Part shown: piece by piece, positions 48,810-63,759 of the stretch
Layout of the letters: each line of letters begins with the position of its first letter
Position numbering within the stretch: position 1 is the first letter of the stretch
Assembly (NCBI RefSeq): GCF_028389875.1
Contig: NC_084663.1
Location: 95,159,190 to 95,223,189, forward strand
DNA: 64,000 nucleotides
Origin: Rhea pennata
Lineage: Eukaryota > Chordata > Aves > Rheiformes > Rheidae
Reading direction: 5' to 3'
Position numbers and translations under genes: made by a program
Notes under the pieces: generated by a model
What the model was told of the DNA's origin: nothing
The model's input: the letters and a program-made list of their open reading frames with translations, nothing else
Database searches by the model: none

Positions 48810-49432
48810 ATTCAAAAACACCATTGACACCATGTTACTACCTTCCTGTCTTTATTTTTGCCACTCCAGATGTGATCCCTGTCACAGAGGTGGATGTCTA
48901 GAGCAAAGATCTAGGTATAGGATTAAATCACCTTAGAGGATTTTAGGTAAGCTTAGCATTTCAGCAGAAACAGTAGTGGATGAGTTCATTTAAGAGGAGA
49001 ACATGTATGTACTACAAAGCTGTGCAATTTTAACCTCACTGCATTGACTACCAAATGACTTAGCTTCTTTTGTTGCCTTCCCCCTCTACAATTACTACTT
49101 TATAACCCTGAGTCATAGCTCTACATCTGTAGTTTTGCCTCATCAAAATCTGAGCATTACCCAAAGCTATCCAGTAAAAACAAAACAGATTTGCTGTCTC
49201 ACACTTCTATATTTTAAGAGGTTTTTAAGAGGTTCTTGTTAGTTGCTACAGATTCAAGGGGAGGGGCTGCAACTCTACTTGTTCTCTTTCCTATAACTGG
49301 GGCCAAACCAAGGGAATTAGAATCAGCTCTGCCTGTGGTAAGCAGGGCTTAGGGAAACTGTTTCCTCTGGCTGAAGATCTCCTGAACTCAGGTATAAATC
49401 CCATCAACTGTAAATAAGATTCCTTCTATGCA

Positions 49433-49473
49433 GAGGAACTGCCTCCCCCCCCCCCCCCCCCCCACAGTTCCTC
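49433..49473. repeat. C19 tract inside a perfect 9-bp inverted repeat
   Basis: gaggaactg (49433-49441) and its reverse complement cagttcctc (49465-49473) bracket a run of 19 C (49445-49463). The C-strand could form an i-motif and the G-strand a quadruplex at the tip of a hairpin. Confidence 0.85.
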
Positions 49474-52400
49474 AACATCCAAGTCTTTCCTGCAGAAATA
49501 ATCTGCCTGCTTTGGGAACAATTTTCCCAGGCCTTGTCTCAAGAAAGCCTGTTTTGGGTAATACAGTTAGAGAAGAGTGAAGACTGGTGACATTATGAGC
49601 AAGAGTCAAAGTTTGCAGGGTATTCTGCATGTGACTTTCTGTAATTAACAAAGATTCTATTTTATTTTAGAGCCTTAACTTTGAATGTTCAACCTTTTAA
49701 ATACTTAAGCCATATTTAAAACTTTGTAGCACTTATCTCCATTTCAGGATTTTTCTGTTTTAGGCAGCGGTTTTAAGATTATATGAGAAAGTCATCAATC
49801 CCTTGTTTATGCTTGTAAACCATTTTTTGCCAATAACATGTATTATAAATTAATAAATATAACTGAAAAATGTTATTCTTATGCATGGTTTCTGTCTTTC
49901 CCAATCCAGAAGAAAATCCAGATTGGATTTTCCTAAGTTTTCCCTTTAGCCAAAACTTCCACGTATGTGACATGCCTTTTATAATTCTCCTTTGAAGACT
50001 GCATTACAATAGACTTGGACAGAAAGGGACAACAGCCAGCTAAGCTTGAATCCCTCGGATAAAACCACTCACTGGCTTACATCTTTTCATGTAGCAGTTT
50101 CCTCTCCCATTTCACAAGAGTTGAATACTTTAGCAGGCGCTCTGAGTATCAGCACCCCTTCCTGTTCTTCAGCCACCTTAACTGAACAGGCTCTGCTACA
50201 AAAAGCTTGTATTCATGAGGCTCTGAAGAGCAACAGATGCAAAACAAACACACTTGTTTTTCACTACACTTAATGAAAAGAAGACACCAGAAAGAGCTAA
50301 GACAGATTTCCCCCCCCCCACACACACACTTAAAGTTACGATCTCCAGCAAAGCACAGGTGAGCCTTGCTGCCTCCAAGACCACTGGGCAACTATGCTGC
50401 TCAGGTTATGTGCTCTCTACAAGCAGCACCCATAGCACTGAACCTTCTTCTCTCAAATGGGAGTATTTCTAAGTGTTTATATCCTTTTCGCATTGGCTTG
50501 CCACCCTGCGACTCTGGAAACAGAATTTTTCAAACTGTGGCCCAGACACTGTTCTCTTTAAATCACTAAAAAATGTTTACTCAGAAGTGTTTCCCCCATT
50601 TCATATCACACTCAATCAGACCATCAACTCTTTCCAGTTTAATCTCATGTAGTCTGGTAGAATTGGACTGCTTTGAAAGACTGAAACGTGCATGATATAA
50701 ATGAAAACATTCTACACAGAAATTAAAAATAATTCCGTAACTAATCAGGGATTAGGGAAGGAAAGTAATAATCAAAGAGGAATTTGACAGGGAGAGCAGG
50801 GCTGATACTTCTGATTTCACAAGTAGCCAGAAACACTCTAGGGGATCTTCATTTTCACAGTAGGTCACTACTTCAGTCATGATTGACATTAAAAATAGTC
50901 ACTGACTTTACTCCCATCCTCAATTCCAAAAACATTTGGGGTTGCTGTGAGAATTTGCTATACCTACGCCCATTCCTATGCAAACAGTATTTGCTCTTTC
51001 TGATCTAAGAGTGGGATTGCTACAAATTGCTTCAGAATCCAAACCTTAGCATGCAGGAGATCCATCATCAGGCAGCAATGCAACAGGAATTGAGAAATAC
51101 GTTTTCCAAAATGCTCATTAACAACTAATGTTGAAAAACTGAATGAGTTTTACAACAGCAGGTAACTAGCAGGCTGCTGAATCAGGTTGCCTGCTTCCTC
51201 TACGGGCCAGCTGACATTACTTACAGGCCCACGCACATTATAAACTTGCCCTGGCTCACAGGGACCTGTGAGCTGCAAAAATACTTCTGTCTGTGGATCC
51301 TTCCCACCACTTCACGCTAGCTAGTAAGTGTTCCTGTGGGAAATAAGGGCAAGAATATATACAAACATTTCAAGCAAGATCCACTTACCGCATTATTTTC
51401 TAAGACAGCTAAGAACAGAAATTCTAGTGTGATCACTTGCTTGATAAAGTCGGCAGATTCCAAGCGAAATATTTATGTGTCAGTGCTTCCAAGACATTAT
51501 TTTTTTGAGGACAGCTCAAAGCTTAGGTACCTGTTAATGTATCATATGTTTTTATATAAAATGACAAACTTGACAAAGGTAGAATGAAATGGTATCTGTA
51601 TGCTTGCAAAATATGCATTTCAGGAAAAACGGGAAATATTTTAAAGTATAAATAAAACCCAACCATTATATATAACAGGAAAAGAATATATAGTAGACAT
51701 AGCAAAAGAAACCTAATATGAAAAATTTAACAAAATTTTGTTAATTTATTTTTGGTCTTTAGCATGAAAGAAAATATATGGGAATATACATCCCTGGTTC
51801 TGAATGCATTTAGTGCACATATAAATATATAAAATCACACAGAGATGTTATCAAACATGATGTCCAAAATTCTTAATAAAGAAATGAATCATAATTACAA
51901 GATCTTGAATTTATTCAGCCACCTGACAAAACCCTTGAAAGCAAACAGCTCTTGAAATATATCCAGGATATTGTAGCCAAAATTTGGCAGTTAAAACAGA
52001 GTAGTGAATATTGAAATCAAGCAAACTTCCCACATAATGTACCACCTGCAATTGCTCTGCCAGAGTTTTAATAACTGTGATGTTAGAAGATGCTAGAATG
52101 AATACAGTTCTGATAGCACCAGAAAACTATGATTTTGATTTTTTGGTTTTGATTTTTAGTTACTCTATGTTTCAATGGGACTGACAGATGATATTTCTCC
52201 TATTAAGAAAATCTCCTTGAATCCAAATCCAAGTCCAATCTCCACCATACTTCAGAAGAAGACAACTTATCTCAACTGTGTCATGTCTCTGAGGCCAGAC
52301 ATAAAATAGCTGGAAAGAAGTGATACAGAGCGTATCAAAGATTCAGCCAAACACCTCATATTCTTTCGCACATGATACATTCTTGTCCTTCTTAACAGTA

Positions 52401-55147
52401 TGTTTGTCAAAATGCTTTAGTTGACACAATTTCTAAACTGATAGTCAGGCTGCATAGCCAGGGCACTGGTGACAAGACTCGAAACTTGTGACAGTCATGC
52501 ATGGAGTTTCATCAAAAAAGTCCATTGAGTTCTTGCACAGAATCCACAGGCTGGTGAAGTAATTTTGTTCCTGATACTGAAGTATCAAAAAGCAGATCTC
52601 TTCTTACTCCAGAGCTTGAAGGGAGGAATTCATGAATCCTTCTCCTATGCTTCCCTGCAACTGTATCACATTACGTATGGCGGATGCTAAGGCTTTGGTC
52701 CTTTGGAAAACATCCATTCATGGACCTTTAGGTAATGGATATTGGCTGGTATTATTCTCTTTCTATAAGCAAAAAATAACAGTTAAATGTCTCTTACAAT
52801 CATCTTAAATCTAGTGGATCAACTCTCTGAAGACTCTGTAGAGATTTTTGTCTGTCAAAGCAGATTGAGTGATTTTAGATTAGCCTTCCCACACCTAGCA
52901 CAAGTTTGAGACTGAGAGAAAGGAACATTTGAGTGGTTCCTTTGCATCAGCAAAATCCCAGCAGCTTTAATAGCCCCTCTGGGGTATGTGGAGAACAAAG
53001 TAACTCTGAGCTGCTTTCACTTCTGCAGGAGAGGCAATTGCCCTGAAGTTTGTCCTCAATTTGGGATTAAAAATAAAATGTGCTGAAAACACTTCTCTAT
53101 TGTGCCAAGCTTACCTACCCACATCTGGAGATTGTGCTAGATCATCTGATAGATTATCTAGTCCTGTAACTTTTTTTGCATTGAAAAAAAAAATTAGTCT
53201 CACAGTAGCATAATCCAGGTTTCAACTACAGGGTCAGCAAACATAATTCATAAAAATGTTTCATTTGCTCATTCATGTTACTTATTATGAGCCAACTACC
53301 TCACCATAAGCAATTCTGAGTTGAGGTTATTAATAAAAGTTTCTCTTCATTTAAAGGAGGAAGATATGGCTATGTGTTATTTGTTATGATGACCTGAGGA
53401 CTGGGAGCAGCACATAACTTCACTGCATGCACAGCTTTCACAAAGAGACATTGTGATGAATTCCCAGGGCCTTATTTTCCATCAGTGGCAATGTAGAGAG
53501 AAGAGGAAGGATATTTTTGTACAAACTGCTCCAGACTCTGATTCAAACAGTAGTGACTGAAAGAGACGTTTGTGTGTTGGAGCGGCTTCAGCAATCCTAC
53601 ATTTTCAGATGCTACCTAGTGGCAAGTGGAAGAATCCTCAGTATCATTTTTAATTGTTTTTAGCAAAGTTTTGCACTGACAGAATGATAAAAGGTGAAGA
53701 TTATGGGCCACACTGAAGCTACTGCAGCCAGTGTGTGTTGTTCTTTATATGACTGGGTTAGGAGTAATGAGCAACATCAGTGGTTCAAAAGAGCTGTGAG
53801 CAGCTGACTGAATACCTAAGGATCAGAGCTGGCATTGGAGAGAAGGATCAAAGAGATCTAATTCCTGGCTAATCAATGTAAAAGAGTTTGGTTAGCTTGG
53901 CTCATCCCTTCCATACAGTAAAATTCTGTAGTATAGTTGGTGCTTTCATTGATAGCCTCAGTGAAATGACAAAGGACTAAGTACTCCTGTTCTTGAAGCT
54001 GTTTCTCTAGACGACTTCTGAGACATACTGGTGGAGCAAAATGAGAGAAGCAGCCATAACTGCTACTTTAGCTGTACTTTCAAATACAGAACCCTAATTT
54101 CATATAAACTAAAGGCGAAAGAGCTAGAGATGGTATTCTTCGGGAAAAAAAAATTGCATCTAGTCTGGATTCTGCTGAAGCTATGTTGATGACAGCAGGA
54201 CTTCACCTAATAGTAGCATTCTAATTTCCTTAATATCATTAATTTAATAAATGCTTTAGATCAGGGCTCTTAATCTTTTATGGGAATATATCAGTCAAGC
54301 CTCTCAAAATTCCTGGAAAATAGCACTCCTATGTTAAAATTCTGTTTGCTCGCATTCTTTTCCATTTTATTTTCTCTTCCATTTTATTTTCTTTAATGGT
54401 GTATTTAAAAGTGGCTGCTACAGAAACCATCCTGTCCAATGTGTAGTGCTTGTGCCAAAGTCAGGTGCTTTTGTCAAAGAGAGCTGTAGAAGCTTATTAC
54501 TCGTGATGAAAAAAAAATAAGAAAAGTGGTCTTAGGACTACAGAGAGGAAATTTTCAAAGTTTGATTCCAGTTACAGAATAGAAAAGAAAACAAAATTTT
54601 ACTTAGTGGATTAATGCATTGTAGCCTTTTTTCTAAGAGTTTTATTAAGAATTAAGAGCTCAGCTCTGAAAATTCATGCCTATGCATGTTATGAAAACAT
54701 GTTAGTGTTTGGTGAGGAGGTCAAAAATATTTTTACAATTCTACAGACAGCTGTAAATTTTTTAAAAATTAACTTCACTTATGTCACTTAAATGACTAGA
54801 TAATACATATGATCATTTTCCAGCAGAGGGAGCCCATAGATACTGATTGAGAACGTATGTACTACAATCCACACCATTCACGAGTTTAAGTTTAAAATTA
54901 ATTACAGTCTCTCCAGTGGGAGACATGAGCAAAGGAATACAGCAAAGAGCACAGGACCATACAATCACATTTTGCCTTGTGTTCCTCACATACAATTTTT
55001 GCTGATGTGAATAAAAGCAATATACACCAAAACCAAGGGCAGAGCTTGACCTGGTATTAGGGACTGCAGTATTTACCCACTGGTCAGCAGAAGACCAACA
55101 CCTGGCTCCTGAGACCCCTCATCATTTAATCACTAGCTAGCAGCACT

Positions 55148-55183
55148 CCTAACCCAGTGCTGGCTCCTAACCCAGTGCTGGCT
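55148..55183 (+). repeat. 18-bp tandem duplication
   Basis: Two identical copies of cctaacccagtgctggct, followed by the first bases of a third. Confidence 0.9.
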
Positions 55184-58100
55184 CCTCTCTGCCAGCAGTT
55201 CCCAAGCCGTTTTCTTGAACTCCCCTCCTGTTCCACACTCAAACCACATTCCTCTCCTTTACTGGTCAGAGCACAGCTGCTTTCGCCCTGTGTACCCACA
55301 CCAACTTGCACACTGAACACCCCGGCCACAGGGAAGGGATTAACAGCAGGCCCTGGAGAGATAGCAGTCCCCAACATTTCTGCTTTCCTAGGAATCAGCT
55401 GACTTCTGGCAGGCTGCTTGGAGGGGGTGCTTCTGAAACCCTCCTCCAGTATTTGCCTACAGCTGGTAAGCTGCTCCTGATGTCTGTATTATCCTGAAGG
55501 GATCTGCCTCTAGCAGGGATCAGTATTGCTTTCCAAATTTGCAAAGTTAAATACACAAACTTTTGAGGACTCTCTCCCCTAATCCTCACTATAGGATATA
55601 TAAGATAATATACTTCCTTCCTCAGAGCACTGCCAGTTTGGACTTTTGTTTGATAGAATAATTGTATGTGTCACCAAGGTTTCTCACTGAGAAGTCAATA
55701 GTAGTTTTTCTTACAAGCAGCATGCTGTATTCTATAAATGTAAATGTAGAAAGATTAATCAAAACTATTTCTTTTAACAACACCCTTTTTTAAAAAAAAG
55801 GAACATTTTCCTTCTAGAGGGTCTAAATTACATTTAGCAAGTCTATGCAGATTTGCATGAATAGGTTCATGACTTCTTTACTTGTCAGAGTGTACACAGA
55901 CATTTCAAATTCAGATCTCACACTACCTTCACTAGTGAAAAAAACTTCATTGCTCCTGTTCTTCAGTGTCACCCAGGAAAAACAAACATATGAGCACTTT
56001 TCAGTTCTTTCAAAATATAGCGTAACTGAAAACAAGAAAGCTTTTCTTATTTTAAAAAAACCACCTCCATTCACAAAATGTAACCTCTACTCTACAACAG
56101 TCCTTACCAAAGCCAGCAGAGTGGCACAAATGTCTGCATTTCAGCCAGAATCCAGCTGACACAAATAGTTTTTTTCCGCTGTTACTGGACTGTGAACTGC
56201 AACGGTTGAAACACGGGCACACATTCACATCAGTTGTCTTTGCTGTGAGGGTACCTCTAGCAAAAGAACAGAAATAAGCAGCTGGCTGGCAGCAGGAGTC
56301 TTGTACCACCCAGCTTGTTTGGACAGTTTATTTGAGTTACAATCCTGAGTCTCTCACTATTATTTCAGAAAAAATCTGGGGACAAAAAGCCAAACTTAAC
56401 CTTATCCTTCAAACAAATGAATATGCCTAATTAAAGAGGAATTACTCATAGTTGCAAAATGAAGCATAGATGTACATGTTGGCAGGATTAGTTCCTACCT
56501 TCTGAAAGTTAAGAAAAACACTTCCTCAGAAATAAAAAGTAGGTAAAACAGTTGGATTTCTTAAAGTAGTAAAAAGAAGTAAGTTACACAGGTATCAAAA
56601 GGAAGCAAAACAGATTGTAGACACTTTTTTTCTTTTCAGTTGAACAAGGAAGATCTGCCTGGGAATCCTATTAGAAGGCCCAGTATCAGAAATCATCCCT
56701 TCTCTTTACACTGCTCACTGACTTGCTAAATTACCTGGTTATTTCATTTCTATGTGCGTGTTCACCAAGTTACAAAGTGAGTGACATTATATACATATCC
56801 TTCTACACATGCTGACAGTTAGATATTTGTCCTGCTGCATCTCCTGGGAGAAGCATAATGTATTACAGGTTCCTGTCCACCTTTCCCTCAGCCTCATCAC
56901 AAACTATTACTTTCAAGTGTTTTTCCTGTGTTTTTCCACATTGCCTCAACTTTTTTGCTCTAAAATAGTCTTCTCATTGTCACTTCCCTAATTCCCCACC
57001 ATATTCTGAGCCTAAAAAGCTGCTTAACTAACTGCCTGTGATCAGATTACCTAACATTTCCCTGTGAGTTCATACTCATATTCAAGTGTGCCTGTGTTTA
57101 TATTGCATCCGTGCCAATATATACTAACATAGAGACAGATGGAAATTTTGATACTGTGGGAAATGTGACAGAGAGAAGGGGCTGGGTAGGAATTCATGTT
57201 CTGAAAGTGGGCCTACATACTTTGTTGGCACTGACTTCACTTCTGGATTAAAACAAAGGTAAGAAAGAGCTAACTGAGTTAATAATGAATCACCATTGCA
57301 GCTGTGGCTTTGTAGCTCATTTGAAAGCACGGTCAGTGAGGCCAGAAAAAAAGGAGATGAGGCTGTTGTTTAAAATGGAACTGTGTGATTAGGAGATTCC
57401 TTGAGGGGAGCTTGACGTAACAAGGCCAGAAATGTCTGTAGGAGAGAATTTGTTTGTGAAAAATGTTTTGGGTTGACAGGCCAAAACCTGGAACAGGGAT
57501 GGATGTGCTAGAAAATGAGTTGCTTTTGGGGAGAAAAGACTCACTAATGGATAGGCCAGGAACTGAAGTTCCTGGGTATCTGGATTAAGTGGGATAGGAC
57601 ATTTGGCACTGCTTGCATAGAGCTTGTTGGGGAAAAGGAAAATGTTTGTTTCCAGGGAATATTATACCTTAACACAGAGACTTCCGTAACATTTAAATAG
57701 CTCCTTCATTATTAGAGCTTTTTCTCTTCCATTTGTGCTAATTTGCACCTACGGAGAGGGAGCTTTTCTGGCCCTGATGTCCTGTGAAATGGAGCATGGC
57801 ACCACAAAGCCATGTGCTGCTGCTCTGTAATGATAATACTAAGAAGGTTACCTGCAGTTCTGCTGGAAAGCCAGGGGAAAGAGACAGCTGGAAGGTAATA
57901 GCTGTACAGTGACACAGACCTTCCTACCTCCTAGACTATACTCTCCTCAGACTTACCTGCCATAGTTCTACTCCTATTCTAACCTTCCCCCCTTCCCATG
58001 CAAAAGCATTTTTCTCTCTTTCCCCCAAGCCTGGACTACAGCTGATGCTCTTCGTATCACTGTTCAGCTGTGCCAATTTTCTCATCTGGTTATTTCTGCC

Positions 58101-58200
58101 TAGTGTCTCTATCCAGAGAGCTGTTCACCCTGATATCCCCTCCTGGCTAGCCTTCTACCCTGACTCACCCAAGATACATGCAGAATGCAGCAAATGAGTC

Positions 58201-58213
58201 AGAGAGAGAGAGG
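58201..58213 (+). repeat. Short GA dinucleotide repeat
   Basis: Six AG units in the intergenic region after LNP1. Confidence 0.8.
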
Positions 58214-58329
58214 GAACAGAGGCCTACAAAACCATGAGCAAGATGAAATTGCATCATAAAGAAGTCAAAAGAATACCATTACATTTACTAAGTTAAATTT
58301 CAAAAGCTGGAAAAATACAGGAGCTGTTA

Positions 58330-58367
58330 CAGCTTTCAAAGCTTAGTTCAGCTTTCAAAGCTTAGTT
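58330..58367 (+). repeat. 19-bp tandem duplication
   Basis: Two identical adjacent copies of cagctttcaaagcttagtt. Confidence 0.9.
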
Positions 58368-61300
58368 CAACCACCTCTCCCCTTCCCCCACTGATGCGTA
58401 TTATGTGACATGATTTAATCATTTGACTGCATATCATTTTCCCCACAGGACACTAGTGTCTCATTCAGTATAAACGATGGACAGTGTCTGGGAATGAAGC
58501 TGGTCTCTGAATTCTCTTGATTGAATATGTGACTACAAGCCCTACTTATCACTATACAACCCAAACATTACACAGAATTCAGAACAATCAGCTTCCTCAC
58601 AAGATTTTCTGGAGTAGCTTAGTAGCTTTACTGCAACATCTGAATATTTTGCAAACATGACTGTCATCACAGTATGCATTAAAGATGAGGAAATACTGTT
58701 TCTGGGGAACAGAGAACTTCAAAATTAGTATCATTGTCTACACCTTTTTGAATACATAATTGGCCTTGACATTTTTGCAGAATACTTTATGTTTTTAATA
58801 ACTGCTCTAGCAGACTTTGTTTGCTGTTATGAGTGCTTAGCACTTCTACAAATCTAACCCTATACATCTCCTACCAGATACCCCAATATAAAAAACAACC
58901 AGACCTCAGTCAAAGGCAGACATGTAGGTAACTTGTCTAGAATGACAAAAGAATTTGACAGAGGCTGGGATAGATTCTTCTTCTTTCTAGTGGCAGTTTA
59001 TTTTCTTAACTGGTAGACTATTTTCCTGCAATCCTCTGCTGTACATTTTTTGTGTCCCAACTGCAACAATTGATAAACAATGGCTTCACTTTCTGTTTGA
59101 CCCTGTGTGAGTCCAACAGATGAGGCTTGCACTGTCTGATACTATTTAAAAGTTATGATACGGTAGACATTTTGTGGCTAATAGTTGCTGACAAACCTCC
59201 ACTGAAAATGAAAAGTTAGCACTCAGCATTTTCACTAGTGTATGTAATCTTTCATCTTCTAATTAACTTGCTTGCTTATGAGGCAAAGTATAGTAAAAAG
59301 AGCATTCCATTTGCCTTCATTAGTTTGCATCGTTTACTGTGAAATTGCCATGGTAACTTCATACACAGGTTTTCTGCTTGCTAGTTGTGTTCAGTTATTT
59401 GGCCAGCTCACATCCTACCAGAAATATTATTCTTAAAGCTGGCTTTCAGATGTCTGTGTTGGCATTTTTCAGCCTTAAAACTCATCTTTGCTCTCATTCA
59501 GTAGATACGCTACAAAAAGAGAAAAAGCAAAAATTCTTAACCTGCAATGTTGGCATAGGAATCATCATTTTTACACAAGTTTGTACTGTAGAAGACTTCA
59601 CCTGCAGAGCTCTCAGTGCCGAGGCAAATATTGATTTCAAATACTGATATTAACAAAAGAAAAATATTCATGATCTGCAAACTATTTTTGTAGTACTTTT
59701 ACATTTCACAGACTGCTCTGTTCTGAAATTTCAATATAAAGAAATGAAGAAATCTGTCAAGAAAATTCTTACCTCACCATTTGTGGCTTTACTGCATTAG
59801 ATTCAACATGCCAGATTGCTAGATTAGTTCAAAGGACTATAATCAACCTGAAACACAGCCAATTACCTATGAGTTATAGATTATTTCAGGTATTGTACCT
59901 GCAGTTCTTCTATTAATCTATACATTGATAAGATGACATTTCTGCTCTATTTTTTTGGATTGTTGCTTTTGCATGTTCTTCTATATGAAAGCCTTTCATA
60001 ATTGGCAATACATTTGTATACGCCAGGAGAAAACTTGACAAATTGCCTACAGACAATACAAACTTGAAAAAAAATCTGAAATGTTTTGTACAGAAGTCCT
60101 ATAGGTTACTTGTAAAAAAGGAAAAGCACTTCAGACAACAAAATAATATAAAACACAGCACTTCTAAAAATGCATGTGGTGTGCAATATAACTGCATATT
60201 TTACTAATGGCAGAATTAGGCCTAAAAGTGTTTTTAGATTTTACAGATTAAAACATATGTTTTCTCCTAAGCCCATACATGAGCAAATATCTGTAGCAGC
60301 CCTCCAAAAATCGGACAGTCATAAAATGGGTCTTTGTATTGAAATTCACTTTTTATTTATTTTGCTTGGTTCAAGTTATAACGAAAACAGAATGTCAATG
60401 TTTGCTTTTCCTCAGGTCATACCCAATGCATGTATTTGCTCTTCGTTACTTTGACTATTGCATAAACTTTGCAAGGCCAGAATTATTCATTTAACTTTCT
60501 GGACTGTCTGTCTGGAGATGGATTATTTTATCAGTGTCAGATACACTTCTATGCTGCATTGCCTCAGCTATAAATTAGATGTGGCATTATAGAGATTCCT
60601 ACAGACAGCAAATCCTGGAAGCGTCCAGAGTAATCGACTGACATTTCACTTTTGTTTTTACATAGAAATATTTCATAAATGTGTCCCATTGGACCAGCCC
60701 CAGGAGATGCATTATTAGCTTTATTCTGCAATTGTGTAGGGCCACGATCTTGCAAATATCTATATTGTAGCTATGCAGGAGGCAACGTTGCCTTCTCATG
60801 AGACAGGCTGGTACAAACGCACCCAGCCAAGGTTACAGCAGGAAAGGCAAAAGGCATGGGGTGAGCTCTAAGAGCCTTGTAGGAACCAACTCAGCAAGCA
60901 ACGTTACAGTGAAGGCTGCTTCCAACTTTTACTACATTTGCAGTTACCTTGACTGACTATACTGAAACTAGCTCACATGTCTACAAATGATACCATTATC
61001 CTTCCTGGTCAAACTGTGGATGTTAAAGCAATCCTAAAATATATATAACTCTAATTTTCTGTATAAGAAATCATGAGCACTGAGTGGAGGCATGTATCTG
61101 TGACTGTGGGCAAATCCTAAAGCACAGAGATGAGTGCTGGCCAGCCAATCCTGGGCACTTAAGAAAGCTATGGTTCATCTAAGTGTCAGCTATCTATGAT
61201 AACTCTGACTAAGTAAAGAACCAGGCATAGTATTAAATGATATTTATTTTAAGTATAATCCTTAATGATCTTTGTGAATACTATTTCCTTTGACTAAAGC

Positions 61301-63056
61301 GAGAAAAGAGGGATTCCCTATCATGAAGGAATTTTCCAGTCAAAAACAGGTGGACACAAGAACATAGTAAGGTAATGTGTTTGTCAGATGAGCAGACATA
61401 AATGATGCATCTAACTGTACTGGTCAGAGAATCTTACTTTCCTGTTTTAGAAAACATAGTTTTTATTTGCAGTTACTTTATAGCTTGTTCTTAAGGATTC
61501 ACCATATTGGAGATGTATGATTACAGGGTCATTTTACCAGACAGTAAAAGCAATGTTAACCATATCAAACTCATGCCATTCAAGTATCAAGTGGTCATTC
61601 AGGATCACTCACAGCACAGACCTAACATTCACTACAATATTAAGCATATAGAGGCAACTGTTCTTTTGCTTGTGTACATGCTGAACAGGAGGAAAAGTGT
61701 AGTTGATCCACTGTATTTTTAATTACAAACTAATAAAATGAATCTCTTAATAATTTTGATTGTCTTTTATAATTGGATTGTAGAAATGAATCCTGAACAG
61801 GCAGGAAAACACATGATTATCAGAATAAATTTTTTTCACCTATTTTACTTCATATTTTTTTTTTAAGAAGTTACCATTGTTTTTATTAGTTGTCTGAATA
61901 CATTGCCCTAGAATTCTCTTCTAAGCAAGACAAGTTTAAATAATTTCTTGTCTCATTTAACGAACTAGAGTTTGGGAAGCACACATAGCCCTTTCACAGG
62001 CAGACAGATACCCTATTCCTCTAGCTAGAGGAAGGATAGTTTGCCTGCCTATGCGGCAGGCATGCATCGTAAATTTGAAGCAGATATGGTCAATTAATTT
62101 CCTAACCTTGGAATCAGGTAAAAGGAATAAGATGAAAACTAAAGAAGGTCTTGACTGAACATAACAGTGCTTCTGACCTCTTGTTGGTCTTTGCTAAAAA
62201 ATTGTGAAGGATGCTTTATTCTGTAGTCCCTAACAGTATTACAGAATATTCTATGCACTTTTCTGTAGTTAATGCATATCAGAAAGATCCCCAAAGAAGT
62301 GCAAAATCCTTGCTGATTTGCAGTATGCTGATCAGGGTTTTCGACACTGGAGATACTAACCATTATTAAAATCACTTTTAAGTCATTTTAGGTATGGATG
62401 GAGGTGAGGCACTCCAGGAAGTGATTTCTGCTCCACTGCCAACACAAACACATCAAACCAGGGGTAAACAGATGAGGTAAGCACAATTATCAACGTGATT
62501 GACTCATTTAGCTTAGTCTAACTGAAAACTCTTCTGAAACAGAAGGATATCCATTAGGTATAAATAATGCCATTACATGAGATGCATTGTTGCCTAAAAA
62601 AATTTGCAAAAGGAGTCACTTCAGCCAGGAAAGAGTGGCTGCCACAGAAGCCGGATTCTGAAGTTCTATTTAGAGAAGGATGGTTCTTCTGGAAAATATT
62701 AATTCTCTTTTTCTCTGTAATCATTGAATCTCCAAACCTGCAAAGGCATCTGCTTGCCAGATACAAAGTGCATTTGCTATAGTACTATCCATCTGACAGT
62801 GAAAGTGTAATTGTAAAGAGACAGGCATGGACGGAGTTGTCGGAGGATAATCAAAGGTAAAATAGGCCAAACAGGCACCTTATATCAAAGTTTTAATCCT
62901 CTGTGGAGTTAATTTCACCCATAAGTTTCTTAAAGTGAAAAGGCTTTGGCTGCTGAGATGCAGAGATTTTAAATTAGGGGACTAGGAGAGTTCTCCAAAT
63001 TTAGTCCAAGTAATGGCTAACTAGTGGGGTGAGGAGGTAAGCTTGACATCAAAGGC

Positions 63057-63103
63057 TATCCCAAGAGCTACAGGAGGAGATATCCCAAGAGCTACAGGAG
63101 GAG
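63057..63103 (+). repeat. 24-bp tandem duplication
   Basis: Two copies, the second one base short, of a 24-bp unit starting tatcccaagagctac and ending in a purine-rich caggaggaga. Confidence 0.88.
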
Positions 63104-63759
63104 CTAGGCACCATAAGAGCTTGAAGCTAACAAGGGAGGAAAGGGTGAGGGAGACTTCTGATGAAGTTTAAAGAGAACTTCAGAACTTGTTGATCACAAT
63201 TTCCTGGCAAATACTTCGAAGGAGGATTTTTCTGTAGTTAAGATCTGAGGGTTAGGTTGGTGTTCTCTGGGAGGTCACAAAAAAAGGTAGAGCAGAGTAA
63301 GATGCTTTTGACTATACTGTGAATGATTCAGTGATGTTACTGACACCATTTATTATGGTATGACATTTGCAAATAGAACGGTGGCTTCATCCTTTCAATT
63401 TATTTTCAGACATTCTTCTTTTGGGTTCAGGGCTCTGCCATACATTCCTGTGAAATTACAGGAACTGCAGTGACGAGTGCTTATTTTTGGACAGAGTATC
63501 ACGATCTTCAGGAAAAAAAAAAAGCCTGTTATACAGCAGCAATCAAAGGAAGGTTTGTGTGCAGAAAGCTGCTCTAGTTTTTTCCAAATCTCAGTCTTTT
63601 ACTAGAATAGCTGGTCCAAGGAAAGCTACTACCACCGCCTGTGAATGCCACCGTGTTTGTTGCTGGACCGCCACGACAGCATCACAGGCAGCACAACTTT
63701 GCCTTTCCTGGAAAGCTCAGCAAAGCGGGGAGGGGACAGACAGCAAGCAGGCACTGACT

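Larger units (their letters stand above)
48810..63600. other. Gene-poor intergenic region
   Basis: No coding exon with a recognisable family or splice pattern was found in nearly 15 kb on either strand. I looked for the start of TMEM45A, the gene expected next by synteny, and did not see it. The region holds a C-run, small tandem duplications and AT-rich stretches, listed separately. Confidence 0.5.
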
